Shown: piece after piece, positions 1 to 10,789 of the stretch
Numbering within the stretch: position 1 is the first letter of the stretch
Layout: every line of letters starts with the position of its first letter
Origin: Doryteuthis pealeii
Lineage: Eukaryota > Mollusca > Cephalopoda > Myopsida > Loliginidae
NCBI GenBank assembly: GCA_023376005.1
Contig: CM042141.1
Location: 99,445,097 to 99,509,096 of the forward strand
Reading direction: 5' to 3'
DNA length: 64,000 nucleotides
The notes under the pieces: generated by a model
Seen by the model: only the letters and a program-made list of their open reading frames with translations
Told to the model about the DNA's origin: nothing
Database searches by the model: none
Position numbers and translations under genes: made by a program

Positions 1-424
1 TTCTAAAACTCCTTAAAATTTTTTTAGTCCCATATTTTCTGTTTGACACATTTTAGAGGGGTTCTGGTAAAAAAAAAATTTTCAGGTTTCCAATTCATTT
101 CTAGCTGTGCCGTCTGTCTGATGAGACTAAAAAAAAAATTTTTTTTAAATAAAATAAAAATTTTAAGTAGTTTTAGAAATTTATTTAAGTTTTGGTCAAA
201 ATAAATTTATTACAGAATGACGTTTTTTTTTTAGTTTTTCCTTCCTTTCAAAGGTAAATATTGCTCTGTATTTAATCTTAAAAAGATTATTATACATTGA
301 GCTCTCTTTAGGGATTTATAAAAATTCTGTATTTGCACCTACTAAAACATGCAATAATTATACAGTGTGATTTTGAAAATCCCATGTAGAATCATCCCTT
401 ACTACCAGTTTTTGGATACCTTAC

Positions 425-430
<6 letters not shown>
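1..430. other. AT-rich sequence, no feature recognised
   Basis: This stretch is dominated by T and A runs. I see no exon-like or repeat-family match in it on either strand. Confidence 0.5.

Positions 431-475
<45 letters not shown>
431..475. repeat. (TA)n microsatellite
   Basis: This is an uninterrupted AT dinucleotide run of about 45 bp. It abuts the 3' end of a C-type SINE on the minus strand. Similar AT runs flank many SINE tails in this window, which suggests that they grew from the SINE tail. Confidence 0.95.
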
Positions 476-478
<3 letters not shown>

Positions 479-725
479 CAACCCCTCTGCACAAACAGGA
501 TATAACACATGGTCAATTTCTTAAGCAGAGTTTAACAGGTTTTAATTCAGTAACCAAAGTTAAAGAGCCCAGTCTGTCCTACTATTTACCCATAGCTAGA
601 GGAAGAATAGTTGGATACATACCTTTCCTAAGGTATTAGTGCTATGTGGAATGCAAACAAACTCATCCAGAATTTGAACTCCTCTCATTGTGTCCATTTC
701 CTATGACAGTAACCATTACACCACG
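473..725 (-). mobile_element. tRNA-derived SINE, type C
   Basis: Read on the minus strand, this matches the copies at 41066-41345, 47615-47895 and 63440-63680. It has a tRNA-like head with a B-box-like block, then the conserved body (CTATGGGTAAATAGTAGG, then GGGCTCTTTAACCTTGG). It ends in the tail CCTTGTGTCACATCC-like followed by GGGGTTGGTAAATAT. It is diverged and non-coding. Confidence 0.75.
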
Positions 726-1900
726 TGCCTCCACTATATAAACAACATTTACTCAGTTACCAGAAGTAAAGAACCTAATTGTATTCCCTTAAAATATGAT
801 GGATTAACTCATCTAAAACATTGTTCAACTAGAAATGGCGAGGACATAATGAGTCCAGGATGTCTGACATATTCTGCTTTTGCAGAGCCCGCTTTAAGAT
901 GGAGTGCTTGAACCACCTTGTCTCAAATCTCCTATAGCCACCATAGACAAGTCTACAAATCGATCAGTTTGGAAAGCGATCAATTTGTAGCCATCCTCTC
1001 CCGATCGTCAACATTTATACCAAGAGTCTTAACGTTGTTCTTGACAACATCCTTAAAACTTTTCTTGACATTTCCCATGCTGGAGTTCAACATAAAACAT
1101 TTGCTTTGGGATTCTGCTGTTTTTTATTCTAACAAAATGTCCAATCCAGCACATCTGGCTACGTATGACATGCATTGGCTTGCAGGACAATGGCATTTAG
1201 CATGAAAGAATAAACATAAATGTTGTATACCCTTCCTTTACTTACTTACTTCTATTCTTCTTCTGACGTTTTTTCTATCTTACGTCTTCTTCTAGCGTCT
1301 GGACTTCATCTTGAGGACTTCGTGTCTGGTCTTCCATTGGGGATTTCTCTTTATCAGAAGCCCTGTGTCATTGGTAGTTTTTAGATAATAACACAAGACT
1401 TCGATTTACTTAGATCATATTTTATTCGGAAATCCCCACCAGACTACCTGCGCAGATTGAGTCGGAGCGTGCATAACACGACTTACCACCGTCGTGGTTT
1501 TTGGCCAACTCACTAAAATCTATTTCTAATCTAAACCGGAAGAGGGTCTTTTCCACCGATTCTCACGGTATCCACCGGAAGGAAGGATCAGGACAGGTCA
1601 AGCCTTGTCATTCAAATCCTTCAAGGCTGTGGGCTGCAACTTATAACAGCCATTTTGATTTCTACACTACTGTACATAAATATTAAGAATCTAATAATTA
1701 TGTAACAATAAATGTTGATCTTTTTTGTTTATATGTATATAAATTTGTTAATCCAAAATGGTTTTGGTCTTTGTCTATCATCAGAGGATTTTTATTTCAA
1801 GACTTGAACGTCTATAAATCCTATAAGATTGACTCAACATATGAATGAAACTTGATCTTTAAAACTTAATGATTTAAACATTTGATTTAGCTTGTCTTTA
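726..1900. other. Unclassified non-coding sequence with a GC-richer block at about 1240-1650
   Basis: No exon with flanking splice sites could be supported. The part at 1240-1650 is noticeably less AT-rich than its surroundings and could be an old LTR or DNA-element fragment. I found no matching second copy or target duplication in this window. Confidence 0.35.
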
Positions 1901-1904
1901 TGAT

Positions 1905-2042
1905 TCATGATGTAATGGTTAGCAAGCTACTCTCCCAAATCCATTACTACTAAATAGCGAGTTCAGTCCTTGCTGAATGTCCCTTACTTGAAACCTTGTG
2001 TCACATCCTACTTGTAGCAAACAAATTTGGTAAATATCTAGT
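1905..2042 (+). mobile_element. tRNA-derived SINE, type D (dispersed copy)
   Basis: The head carries the A-box-like TGGTTAGCAAGCT and the B-box-like GCGAGTTCAGTCC, then the tail CCTTGTGTCACATCCTAC and TTTGGTAAATAT. It is the same family that is amplified in tandem at 33241-37002. This copy is single and more diverged. Confidence 0.7.
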
Positions 2043-2249
2043 TTGTGTTTATAAAGTTTCCAATAGAGTTATATATATTTTGAACAAACTGCCTAATAAG
2101 ATCAGCTTTAGCTTACAGACAGACAGACGTTTGGTGAATTATAAGATTTTTCATTTGAATTTTGTTAGCAAGTTTATATTAGAATTTATGTGTTTGGTAA
2201 AAGGGTGCCTTGTCCTGGGTAAGGTCTGACATGATTAATCATTAATTAA

Positions 2250-2740
2250 ATGTCAGCTCAGGAAATGTACATTTTTTTATTTTTTTTATTTACTAAAGTT
2301 TATTGGGATTGTTCAAGTCCTACCAACATGATGTCTATTTGTATAACATTGCTGGGTTTTGTTTTGTTGTTTTTTTTTTTGGGGGGGGGTTCAAAACTGA
2401 ATTTATTTTGTTTCTTTTTTTTTTTTTTTTTTTTTTTTTCCTCATTAATGGATTAATGTGATCTTTTATGTGGTTTATTTTGTATCATTTTACTTTTTTT
2501 TCTCTAAAGCCCAGAACCCTGTGGTTATTTCCTGAATCCTGTTATCAATTGCTGTTTCCTATAGAGTTGCTTCTAGTAAGTAGGTGTTTCGGGTTTGAAC
2601 ATTTTTTTTTTTTTTTCATACTTGTTGTGGCTTCTCTTTTACTAGTCATAGTTATATAATTTAGTTATGAATGACAGGAATCCTATTATTTTTTTTTTTT
2701 TTATTATTAGATTTTAATTTGGGCTTTATTTGTCTGAATT
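2250..2740. repeat. T-rich low-complexity sequence
   Basis: The stretch holds several poly-T runs of 10-20 bases and a short G run near 2381. The small open frames here are low-complexity shadows. Confidence 0.6.
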
Positions 2741-2960
2741 TTTGAGATGAGGTTTGATATATATTGTTTTGATTTTTCAGACTGTTGTCCTCATCTTTAT
2801 CATGATATATAAAAACACATTTCATTTGATGTACCCTCCATTGTTTTTTAAAGTAAATTACTTTTTAAATTATTGGGAGAATAACTGATGCCATTGGATT
2901 TTATGTTTCAAATTTCCAAGGAACGCCAATAAACAATTTAAAAAAAAAAAAATGATTGTG
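2740..2960 (-). mobile_element. Degenerate Penelope-like module
   Basis: It shares with the copies at 3605-3790, 4290-4440 and 49881-49990 the order TTTTTGAGATGAGG, TTTGATA, TGTCCTCATCTTTAT, then an ACATTTCA block. The hammerhead-like core is eroded here, because the GGCC stem is not recognisable. Confidence 0.45.
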
Positions 2961-3099
2961 ACATTTCTCGGATTAATGGGCATGCAAAAAAAATGACGTC
3001 ATTATTTGGATGAGATTTTTGCAATGCTTTGTTTGCTCTAGAAACAAACTATTTAAAATGATTTCCCAGGTTGAATCATTGCTATGCTCGGATAGACAA

Positions 3100-3187
3100 G
3101 TTACACCTGAAGAAGGCCAGAGGGTACAATGGCCGAAACGTGTTCTGATATATCACAATAAAGATGAGCACAACAGTCAGAAAAATC
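3100..3187 (+). mobile_element. Penelope-like module with hammerhead-like core
   Basis: On the plus strand CTGAAGA (3107-3113) is followed by a GGCC...GGCC helix and GAAA (3135-3138). This is the order CUGANGA, stem II, GAAA found in hammerhead ribozymes of Penelope-like retroelements. The downstream ACAATAAAGATGAG block is shared with the other copies. Convincing stems I and III are not visible, so this copy is probably inactive. Confidence 0.5.
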
Positions 3188-3324
3188 AAAATAATTCAGG
3201 TTTTATTTAATTTATCTTTTGTAGACTTTTTTCACTGTCAGGCTTAAAGGTACATATACATAAAAGTATTTAATTTCTACCATAATTACTTATTATACGT
3301 CCAGTTTTGGGCTAAATAGTATTA

Positions 3325-3395
3325 TTACTGTTCTTCTACAAGGATGAATTTGGCATTAAATAACAATAAGGTTGATATGCCATTAAAAAAAAAAC
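3325..3395 (+). mobile_element. 3' tail fragment of a type E SINE
   Basis: The sequence CTACAAGGATGAATTTGGC followed by an AAATAACAATAAGGTTGATATGCC-like block matches the tail of the E SINE at 54975-55195. It ends in an A-rich run, and the head is missing. Confidence 0.55.
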
Positions 3396-3604
3396 AAAGA
3401 ATGAAGAAATTAATTATAAGGGAGAATGATAATGTATTATACCTTAGGACAAATAATCCAAACCAAAACAAAAATGTTGAAATTGATAAATCTCTTAAAT
3501 GTTACTAGCTTAAACTAAAAAAGAAAAGAAATAATCTCTCCACAAAAGTTCATGATATTTATTATAAAACAATAAAACACTTGATGATATAATATAAAGA
3601 TAGA

Positions 3605-3790
3605 ATTGGTATATTTCCTGTCTGTATGAATTTTTAAGATGAAGCTTGATAATTTGTGTTATTTAGATTTTTTGGATTATTGTCCTCATCTTTATTGTTA
3701 TATATACAACATTTCAGCCGATGTGCCCTCTGGCCTTCTTCAGGGGTTTCTTGTCAAACTTAGGAACTTTTAACAGAACTTCAAACTGAA
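3605..3790 (-). mobile_element. Penelope-like module with hammerhead-like core
   Basis: On the minus strand CTGAAGA (3737-3743) is followed by GGCC...GGCT and GAAA (3712-3715), then an AT-rich loop and TAACAATAAAGATGAGG. The order matches the module at 3100-3187 in the opposite orientation. It is a fragment with no reverse transcriptase frame nearby. Confidence 0.5.
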
Positions 3791-3835
3791 CCCTTAATTT
3801 AATCCAATGGGGTAAATTTTTCTCATTCCATTAAC

Positions 3836-4040
3836 CATGATTACGTCAAGTCTGGCTGAAAGCACCAGTTCCTGCTAGATCACCCAAGTGAAACAGCAGT
3901 CAGCCTGTTTAATATATATTTTTGTGATCACTTAAGCAACAGCAGGTACTGTAAGTAACTGAGTTCTTTGTTTATAAAAATGACCTGATCCGGCATTAAA
4001 TGACCCAAAAAGGGTTGATATACCATAAAATTACCAAACC
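3836..4040 (+). mobile_element. 5S-rRNA-derived SINE, type B (diverged)
   Basis: It holds weak matches to the 3' half of 5S rRNA (GATCACCCAAG..., GTGATCACTTAAGC, GGTACTGTAAG), followed by the shared tail GGCATTAAATGACCC and AAAGGGTTGATATACC. It is the most decayed of the five B loci, and its box C region is interrupted by an AT-rich stretch. Confidence 0.6.
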
Positions 4041-4289
4041 ATTAACTAGGTACAAATGTTAAGCTATGTTAAGTATTCTATGTTATTTTCGCCTGTAGTC
4101 AGGATTGAAGTTTTGTGAAGGCTCCTAATTATGACATGAACATTCCCAATTTTCAACATGAAAAATGTTACTACTTGTTGGCACTTCTCTTCATCATAAT
4201 TATATAATTTACTTATGAAAGAAATCCTATAATTTTTTTAATTTTAAAAAAAAAAAGTTTTTTTAAATCTTTCTTTTCACCCTTAGGCT

Positions 4290-4725
4290 TTTGTCTAAAT
4301 TTTTGAGATAAGGCTTGATAATTTGCATTATTAAAATTTTTCACCCTGTTATCCTCATCTTTATTGTTTCAGCCAATGTGCTCTCTAGCTTTCTTCAGGT
4401 GTTTGTTGTTGAACATGGAAATTCAAACCGAACCCTTTATTTAATCCAATCACCTGGAGGTTGCAGGTTCAATCTAGACTACATACGAAAATAACATAGA
4501 ATACTTAATATGGCTTAACACTTGTACCCAGTCATGGTTAACAGAATGAGAAGAATTTACTCTAAAGATTTCAATAAAGGGTTCACTTCAAGGTTTCATG
4601 AAGGCTCCCGATTTCAATAAGAAACACCTTAAGAAAGTCGGAGGATTACATCGGCTGAAACATTAACAAAAGTATATAACAATAAAGATGAGGACAAGAG
4701 TCTGAAAAAATCTAAATAGTACAAA
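4290..4725. mobile_element. Head-to-head pair of Penelope-like modules
   Basis: A minus-strand core lies at 4367-4398 (GAAA...CTGAAGA order reversed). A plus-strand counterpart follows near 4630-4665 (CTTAAGA...GGCTGAAACA) and continues into ACAATAAAGATGAGGACA. The two arms are inverted repeats of one another around a 200-bp spacer. The spacer also contains a tRNA-like GGTTCAATC box and SINE-like sequence. Confidence 0.45.
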
Positions 4726-4769
4726 TCAAAATATTTCATTTCTACTATTTTATGAGAAACCAATTTTAA

Positions 4770-5700
4770 AATGTTGTCAAATTCAGCAATAGATCTTTAC
4801 TTTCTGCTTTGTCTTCTAAAATGTCTGCTGTGCTGGCCACCAACAACTGTTACTTCAACTTTATCAATGCCACAGAACCTTACAATGAACAAAACTATGT
4901 TCTTATTTTCCTTAATCTGTGACCAGTTACCCTTTTTATGCTTGCTTGCACCTCAACATGCCACCAGTGTACACTACTTTTAAAGGAAGCAATGACTTAC
5001 TGTTAGAATTAAATTAATTTTATCAATCTTTGCTTTTAAAAAAATTATCACTGTTGAATTGCTGCTTGTTAAAATTAAACAATCTTTGCTTTAAGAAAAA
5101 TTGTTAAAATTGAATTAATTTTAACAATGTTTATTTTAAAACAATCGCTGTTTAAATTAAATAATCTTTGCTTAAAAAAGATTGTTAAAATTAACTCTTT
5201 GCCTACCAAATTTCTCCCACAGCTGTACCAAATTTTCTTATCTCTATGATGGGATATTTCAAAGTTCACTATCTATTCACCTCAGAAGATGGCAGGGGTG
5301 TTCACGTAGTGATTTTTCAGTGTAAACAAGTGACATGTGCAAGAGCTGCTGCTAGCAGTTTACAGTAGGATCGCACTGGTGGAGAGCTGCTGTGAGTAGT
5401 TTAAAGTAGGCAAAATGTTAAGTTAATTTTACAATCTTTACTTTAAAAAAATTTGAATTACCAAAAATCAATGTCTCTTGCTTATTAATAAAATGAGCAA
5501 AAAAGAAAAAATGGAAACAACCACAAAATATATGGAAAGGAAGAAAATGTATGCATTCTATTTTATGAAAAAAAATTAATATGAAATATTCTTATTTTTA
5601 TTAATCTGTTATCATTTTTATACTTGCTAGTACCTCAACATGCCAGCAGTGTACACCACTTTTAAAGGAAGCAATTATTTAGTGTTAAAAATGAAATTTT
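4770..5700. repeat. Degenerate direct repeats, TTTAACAATCTTTGC-rich
   Basis: The segment near 4900-5000 (CCACCAGTGTACAC... AAAGGAAGCAATGA) recurs near 5620-5690. Between them, 4995-5190 holds several degenerate copies of an AT-rich unit built on AATCTTTGCTTTAA and AATTAATTTTAAC. I recognise no coding potential. Confidence 0.5.
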
Positions 5701-6312
5701 AAATATCAAATATGGAAGGTGTTGGATAAACTTATAGAAATTTTTTTTTTTTTTTTAAATCAATAATGATTGATATGTTTTTGATATTTCAATAATATTA
5801 TTCAACATCATATTCAACATTTAAAATGAACATAGACATTTTTCTGTCATAGAAATTGATTGAGTTTAAAAAAAAAAAAAAAAAAAAGAAAGAAAGAAAA
5901 GAAAAAAAGGATTAAAGAAAATATTAGTCAAAATGTTTCATCTACAAGGTAAAGGTATCCGATAGCAAGTTAATGCAATTATTTTACCTCTAAAACGAAT
6001 TTTTAAAAATCAAATTATTTTCTCAAATTTAGGGTTGTAATCTGTATATTAATACTAAGCGTGTGGTGTAATGGCTAAAGTTTTCTTTTTTTTTTTTTTT
6101 AATGGTTTCTACCATTTTGCTATTTGATTACACATCTGATTAATTAGAAGGAATCTTGAATATTTACCCACAAATTTTATTAAAATTAGATTAACTAGTT
6201 GCTTCCCTTAGAACTGGTATACAATGATGATGATGTCTGATGTTCTAGTTTGTATGAAAATCTGGTAGCATCTTTTGTTGGTTATAGTAATTGTTTTTTG
6301 TTTTTTTATTAG

Positions 6313-6449
6313 GCATGAAGATGAGTTTTGAGAAATTATTGGCAGATGCCCGTTTGTTGGTGTCCAGATTAAAAGATCATGATTCTTTGGCAGATTCATT
6401 GATTGCCAGTACCAATTCATTACACAATCGGATTGATGCCATGAAACAA
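6313..6449 (+). CDS. SIKE1: SIKE1/FGFR1OP2-family protein, coding exon 1
   Basis: This exon encodes the N-terminal 45 residues (MKMSFEKLLADARLLVSRLK...HNRIDAMKQ). They align with the start of vertebrate SIKE1 and FGFR1OP2 (EKxLxDAKxLxxRLxxHD). The family are coiled-coil proteins of the STRIPAK phosphatase-kinase complex; in vertebrates SIKE1 also binds and restrains IKBKE/TBK1. The exon opens after the acceptor TTTATTAG at 6312, so 5' UTR sequence must lie upstream. I chose ATG 6315; the second ATG at 6321 (MSFEK) is an equally plausible start. It ends at donor GTACGG (6450) in phase 0. With the exons at 7671 and 10790 the protein is about 213 residues, against 207 in human SIKE1. An invertebrate has one family member, so the symbol could equally be FGFR1OP2. 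Confidence 0.9.
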
Positions 6450-6580
6450 GTACGGTTTTTTTTTTTTTTTTTTTCTTCTTTTTCTTACTTTTTTTTTTTT
6501 TCTTTTTTTTTTCTTTCTTTTTCTTTTTTTCTTTTTTTTCTTTTTTTCTTTTTTCTTACTTTTTTTCTTTCTTTTTTTTT

Positions 6581-6611
<31 letters not shown>

Positions 6612-6760
6612 CATTTTTTTCTTTTTTTTTTTTTTTTTTTCATTTTTTTTTTTTTTTTTTTTTTTTCTTTTTTCTTTTTTTTTTTTTTTTCTTCTTTTTT
6701 TTCTTTTTTTTTTTTTTTCTTTTTTTTCTTTTTTTTTTTTTTTTTTTTTTCTTTCTTTGT
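6450..6760 (+). repeat. Polypyrimidine tract directly downstream of the SIKE exon 1 donor
   Basis: About 310 bp of T with scattered C begin within about 6 bases of the 5' splice site. The open frames read through it on both strands are low-complexity artefacts. Such a homopurine-homopyrimidine tract in an intron can adopt triplex structures and is prone to length change or assembly error. Confidence 0.95.
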
Positions 6761-6894
6761 TCATTTCTGTACTTTAAAGATATCATGAAAAGCTTGGTAG
6801 ATTCTTGAAACTGCTTTACTAATTTTATTTTCATCGGGTAGAAATAATGTTTAGTTTTATAAACTAGATAAACTGTTAATCCATTGGCTTTGTG

Positions 6895-7042
6895 TCACGA
6901 AAATGCATCTAGTGATGCATCTCCAGTTCTAGAGCTCTGGCAAATATGGAGTCATCTCTTCATTACCATTACTCCCAGGTCCACTATGATCCAAAGTGGT
7001 AGTAGCTATTAGAGTCCCATATATATATTATATATATATATA
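6895..7042 (+). mobile_element. SINE type F fragment
   Basis: It contains the F-body blocks CTCCAGTTCTAGAGCTCTGG, CATTACTCCCAGGTCCACT and AGTGGTAGTAGCTATTAGAG, then an AT repeat. It lies within SIKE intron 1. Confidence 0.6.
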
Positions 7043-7084
7043 TGGTTGAGATAATGTTTAAAATGATTTTGAATTACATTAATA

Positions 7085-7330
7085 CATCAACTCTTGAAAC
7101 CATATAATTGTATACAAATTATTTGTATTATAATGTAATAATTATGTAAAGCCATATAAAGGCTTGTAAATTATTAATGAGATTGAAATAGTTAAAAGAA
7201 GATATATAATTGTTAGCAAATTATTAGTATTAAACGGGAATAGTTACTTCAAACACCATCACTGTGCAAATTATTTGTATTAGATAGGAATACTTGAAAC
7301 CGTATAATTGAGTGCAAATCATTTGTTTCT
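7085..7330 (+). repeat. Degenerate tandem repeat, unit about 60 bp
   Basis: Copies of a unit resembling CTTGAAACCATATAATTG followed by TGCAAATTATTTGTATTA recur four times with drift. The repeat is intronic and I recognise no family. Confidence 0.5.
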
Positions 7331-7500
7331 CTGAATTGGACACATGGCGCAACAGTTACAGGCGTTGAGTTAATACAGTTCTAAGTGACAGTCATTTCTG
7401 GTCTGCTGGTTCAATCATGGCCAAGGGTTGACAGTAATATAGAATAATTAACTCAGCTTAACACTTGTACCCAGTCAGGGCTTCAATTGTTCTGTGTTAC
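7331..7500 (+). mobile_element. tRNA-like SINE fragment
   Basis: ACATGGCGCAACAGTTACAGG and the B-box-like CTGGTTCAATCATGG are followed by AACACTTGTACCCAGTCAGG. This last block also occurs near 4510 and, on the minus strand, near 50720. It lies in SIKE intron 1. Confidence 0.5.
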
Positions 7501-7670
7501 AAATAAATACATCCTTTAAATTTTTTTCATTTTTCTTTGATTAGTAATCTCCACCCATCACCCTTTTTTTCTTCTTTTTTTTTAATTTATTTATTTATTT
7601 TATTTTATTATTTTTTTCCCTTTAATTTTGTTCTCAATTTATTAATCAACTTTATTTTCTTTTGTTGCAG

Positions 7671-7922
7671 TACCAAGATGACATCACGGAATTGAATGAA
7701 ATAGCACGGCATCGACCTCGATCAACATTAGTCTTGGAGATTGCGCAGGAAAACCGACAGATCCGTGAACTTCAGCAAGAGAATCGAGAACTGCGTCTAT
7801 GTCTGGAGGAACATAAAAGTGCATTGGAACTGATCATGCAAAAATATCGAGAACAAGTGATGCAGTTGATCCAAGGGAATAAATATGAAAAAACAATCAC
7901 TAGAAGTGTTGAACAAGGAACA
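7671..7922 (+). CDS. SIKE1: SIKE1/FGFR1OP2-family protein, coding exon 2
   Basis: Acceptor TTTGTTGCAG (to 7670) and donor GTATGT (7923) bound 84 codons in phase 0. The product holds the best-conserved core of the family: ELNEIARHRPRSTLV, then ENRQIRELQQENREL and the heptad-rich LEEHKSALELIMQKYREQV. These match human FGFR1OP2 (EVARHRPRSTLVM, IRELQQENKEL, EEHQSALELIMSKYREQM) almost residue for residue. This is the central coiled coil used for dimerisation and STRIPAK assembly. The exon ends GNKYEKTITRSVEQGT, a diverged linker of the length seen in SIKE1. An open frame runs on past the donor into a poly-T stretch but is intronic. Confidence 0.95.
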
Positions 7923-8748
7923 GTATGTATTGTTTATTATCTTAAAAAAAAACAAAAACTTTTTTTTTTTTTTTCTTTTTAAAGTAGTAATGTATTTACT
8001 GACATTGCACTATGTCAGTCAAACACAAAGATTATTATAGTGGAGAACCATGCACAAACCGAAGCTCATGTGTGGTTAGTGTTTAAAAATTGCAGGAATC
8101 CAGTCAGCATTCCTCTTTTGAGGCACCTCAAGCACTGGACAATAAACCCAGCCCTGACCCTTTTAAACGAGGGTGCAGATGCTGCCTGGGATATAGCCCC
8201 CCTGGAATCACTCTGATATTAAATATCTCACCAATCCAATGGCTGAAACCACTGGACACAGAGCCCAAGGGCGGTAGTATATGAGAGTAATTCCAAAGTT
8301 AAGGTCTCCAAAATATTTAGAAATCACAGAAGTATTTATTGTTAATGATGTTTCCATCATTTTAAGTTTGAACATGTATCTATTTTTCTACATGATCAAC
8401 ATTTCAATCAATACATTTTTATAGACACTGTGGCAGTTTATGTATAACCCATGTCATACCAACTTCCTGTCATATTGATGAAGAAGTGTTAAACATCATC
8501 ATCACTGCAAACTCCCTAAACCACTTGCAGACATTTTTTTACATCCATTTTCATCATTTTAAAACCAAATAACTGCACGAACTTCACACTTGGTGGTTGT
8601 GTCAATTGGGAGCTCCCTCAGAAATGTCTACCATGCTAAGACAGGGAAGCACATATATGCAACAAGCAGAACAGTGTTGCCAATAGCCGCACAAACAGAT
8701 TACCTACATCCCCAGCGCTTAGGAGACCTTACTTTTGGGATTACCGTT

Positions 8749-8783
<35 letters not shown>

Positions 8784-8803
8784 TATATATATATATATAT
8801 AGG
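8749..8803. repeat. (TG)n/(TA)n compound microsatellite
   Basis: TG repeats run directly into TA repeats within SIKE intron 2. Confidence 0.9.
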
Positions 8804-8849
8804 TAATTCCATGTTAAATCATCCAGGCCATGTCACCCACCCCCTTCAA

Positions 8850-9400
8850 TTTTTCTGAAATGTTGTACAGGTGTTATGTTAACATTAGATCCCCAAAATT
8901 TGATTTTAGTTCTCCAAATGGGGGGGGGGCGGTCACAAAAAACATTTCTATTTTTGTCTGTAAAATGATTTTTAGAGCTTCCCTACTACTAAAAATTGGT
9001 TTATAAAAGCATTTTTGCCCAAGGAATCCAAAAGTGCTTAAAGTCAACCAATTCTAAGTTATTGTTGATTTCTGATTTTTTTTTAATCACAAGATCAATA
9101 TCCCGATGTGGCATGCATCTGACAAAAAAATTTTTCTATTATTATTTCACATCTATTGAACATTATTTGTACTAAAAAGATAGTTTGGCTTTTGCTCAGA
9201 ACCCCACCAAATTTGGAAAGTTAAAAATCAACATAACTCTGCTAATTTTTGGAATTGGAAGCTCAAATTTTAGGGATTGTCTAACTTTAACATAGTCCAC
9301 ACCTGGAAATAATTTCAGAAAAATTGAATTGTGTTGTAAATTTGAGGTACAAATGAGCTTCAGATACACTTTTGTTAATAAGTTTACTAAAAACATTTAA
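8850..9400. mobile_element. Possible foldback DNA element
   Basis: The segment 8850-8920 is an imperfect reverse complement of 9246-9335; shared blocks include TTTCAGAAAAATTGA and CTCAAATTTTAGGGAT-like sequence. A second weaker inverted pair (ATCAACATAACT-type) lies inside. No transposase or clear target duplication is visible. It lies in SIKE intron 2. Confidence 0.4.
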
Positions 9401-9469
9401 GCTTTCAAATTCATTATGCCAAAGAAAAATATCTATAAAAAAAGAAACATATTACAGCATTCTATTTCA

Positions 9470-10145
9470 TTATGTTTTTATACAATACAGTGATATTTTT
9501 CTTATTTAAAAAACATTTTAAAAAATTAGTGTGTTTTTCGGGGTTTTTTTATGGGGTGGAACAATTAATGGTATTTCAGTTTATTTCATTGGGAAAAATT
9601 GATTTGATATACAAATTGAGTTATGAGCAGAACATTAAAGCATATGACAGCACCGTCATGAAGCCCTAGCACCTATATGATTGCTCCAACCCATTTTACC
9701 ATATGGGTGCTAGAAGGCGGGGACTGAGGATCTTCATGTCTTAGGAATGACGTTAAACTCTATCTAATGGTGAGGTTCCAGTTCTGGGGAATGTGGAGCA
9801 CTCCTTCATCACTATTGTTCCCTGGTCCACTCTGACTCGGAGTGGTAGTACCTGTTAGGGTCCCATCTATTGATTAAATACAAAAATGTGTTTATAGAAA
9901 AAATTGAGTATCCATTAAGAATGAATTTAATTCAAAGCTTTGTTAGCATTAAATGACCCACTGAGGTTGATATGCCGTAAAACAAACAAAACAAAATAAT
10001 ACAGTGATATTTTTCTTATTTAAAAACACAGGGCAAAAAAAAAAATGAGGGTGTTTGGTGGGGGGAAGGGGGCTGGAATCGAGTAATAGCATTTCAGTTT
10101 ATTTCAATGAGGAAAATTGATTTGATATACAAGTACATTTGTTAT
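9470..10145 (+). repeat. Direct repeats flanking a type F SINE
   Basis: About 150 bp beginning ACAGTGATATTTTTCTTATT at 9487 recurs at 10001 with the same internal order (GTATTTCAGTTTATTTCA, AAAATTGATTTGATATAC). Between them at 9640-9985 is an F SINE: CATATGGGTGCTAGAAGG, AGTGGTAGTACCTGTTAGGG and a tail GATATGCCGTAAAAC. This looks like a SINE plus flank duplicated around a retained copy. Confidence 0.55.
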
Positions 10146-10149
10146 ATAC

Positions 10150-10480
10150 TCGTTTGAATCAGGTATATAAATGGCAAGAGAAGAGAAAAGATGGGTTCTT
10201 ACTGGTTCTGTCTCATCGGCGGCCATCTTCTTCTTCTGGGCTGTGTTGTCTGTGCTTGTTTTTTTTTTTGTTTTTTACACAATGTTTTTATTAGCCATAA
10301 GGGTTTTATAACCGCGCAGTGAGAAGCTGGCATCTTAGGAGCAAACAACCTTGTGTCTGCTCCGTTCGACTATCGGCCAAAATCTAACTAACTAGGCCAG
10401 TTCCTTTCACTCGCCTTCAGCCAATCGCTAATTGGTGCCCAGGTTAGCAAAACGTGGACCTCTTGTCAATCTTCCTATAA
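10150..10480. other. GC-richer unclassified block in SIKE intron 2
   Basis: The block is less AT-rich than the rest of the intron and contains no exon in the correct phase. It may be a fragment of a retroelement, but I see no second copy in the window. Confidence 0.3.
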
Positions 10481-10789
10481 AAGTTAATGGTAACTATTTG
10501 TAGGCTACCCACGAATTATTTAAGAAATCGAATTATAAGCAGAACAAATTAAACTCATAAGTCAAGGTACTACTGGTACTACTGTATAAATAAACATAGA
10601 AAAATCCATTGAATTACAGTTGGTATTTAATAAGCAATAAAAACTTCAATCACTCATTGTTGGTTATCTCTACTTAACCTTTTAATTACTTGGATTGTTT
10701 TTTTTGTTTTCTTGTTAAAAAAAAAAAAAATTATCAATACATACATTTTTTTGTTATTTCTTTTTTTATTTCCTTTTGTTTTTAACTAG

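Noticed and set aside
6291..6834. Long Lys/Arg- or Phe-rich open frames on both strands over the polypyrimidine tract
   Set aside because: They are translations of a homopurine/homopyrimidine run. Only 6313-6449 on the plus strand is exon; the rest follows a splice donor.
8096..8168. Possible cassette exon in SIKE intron 2 (TTGCAG acceptor, ESSQHSSFEAPQALD...)
   Set aside because: The acceptor is plausible, but the only nearby donor (GTGCAG) leaves phase 2 while the next exon needs phase 0, so inclusion would break the frame. The peptide does not match the family.
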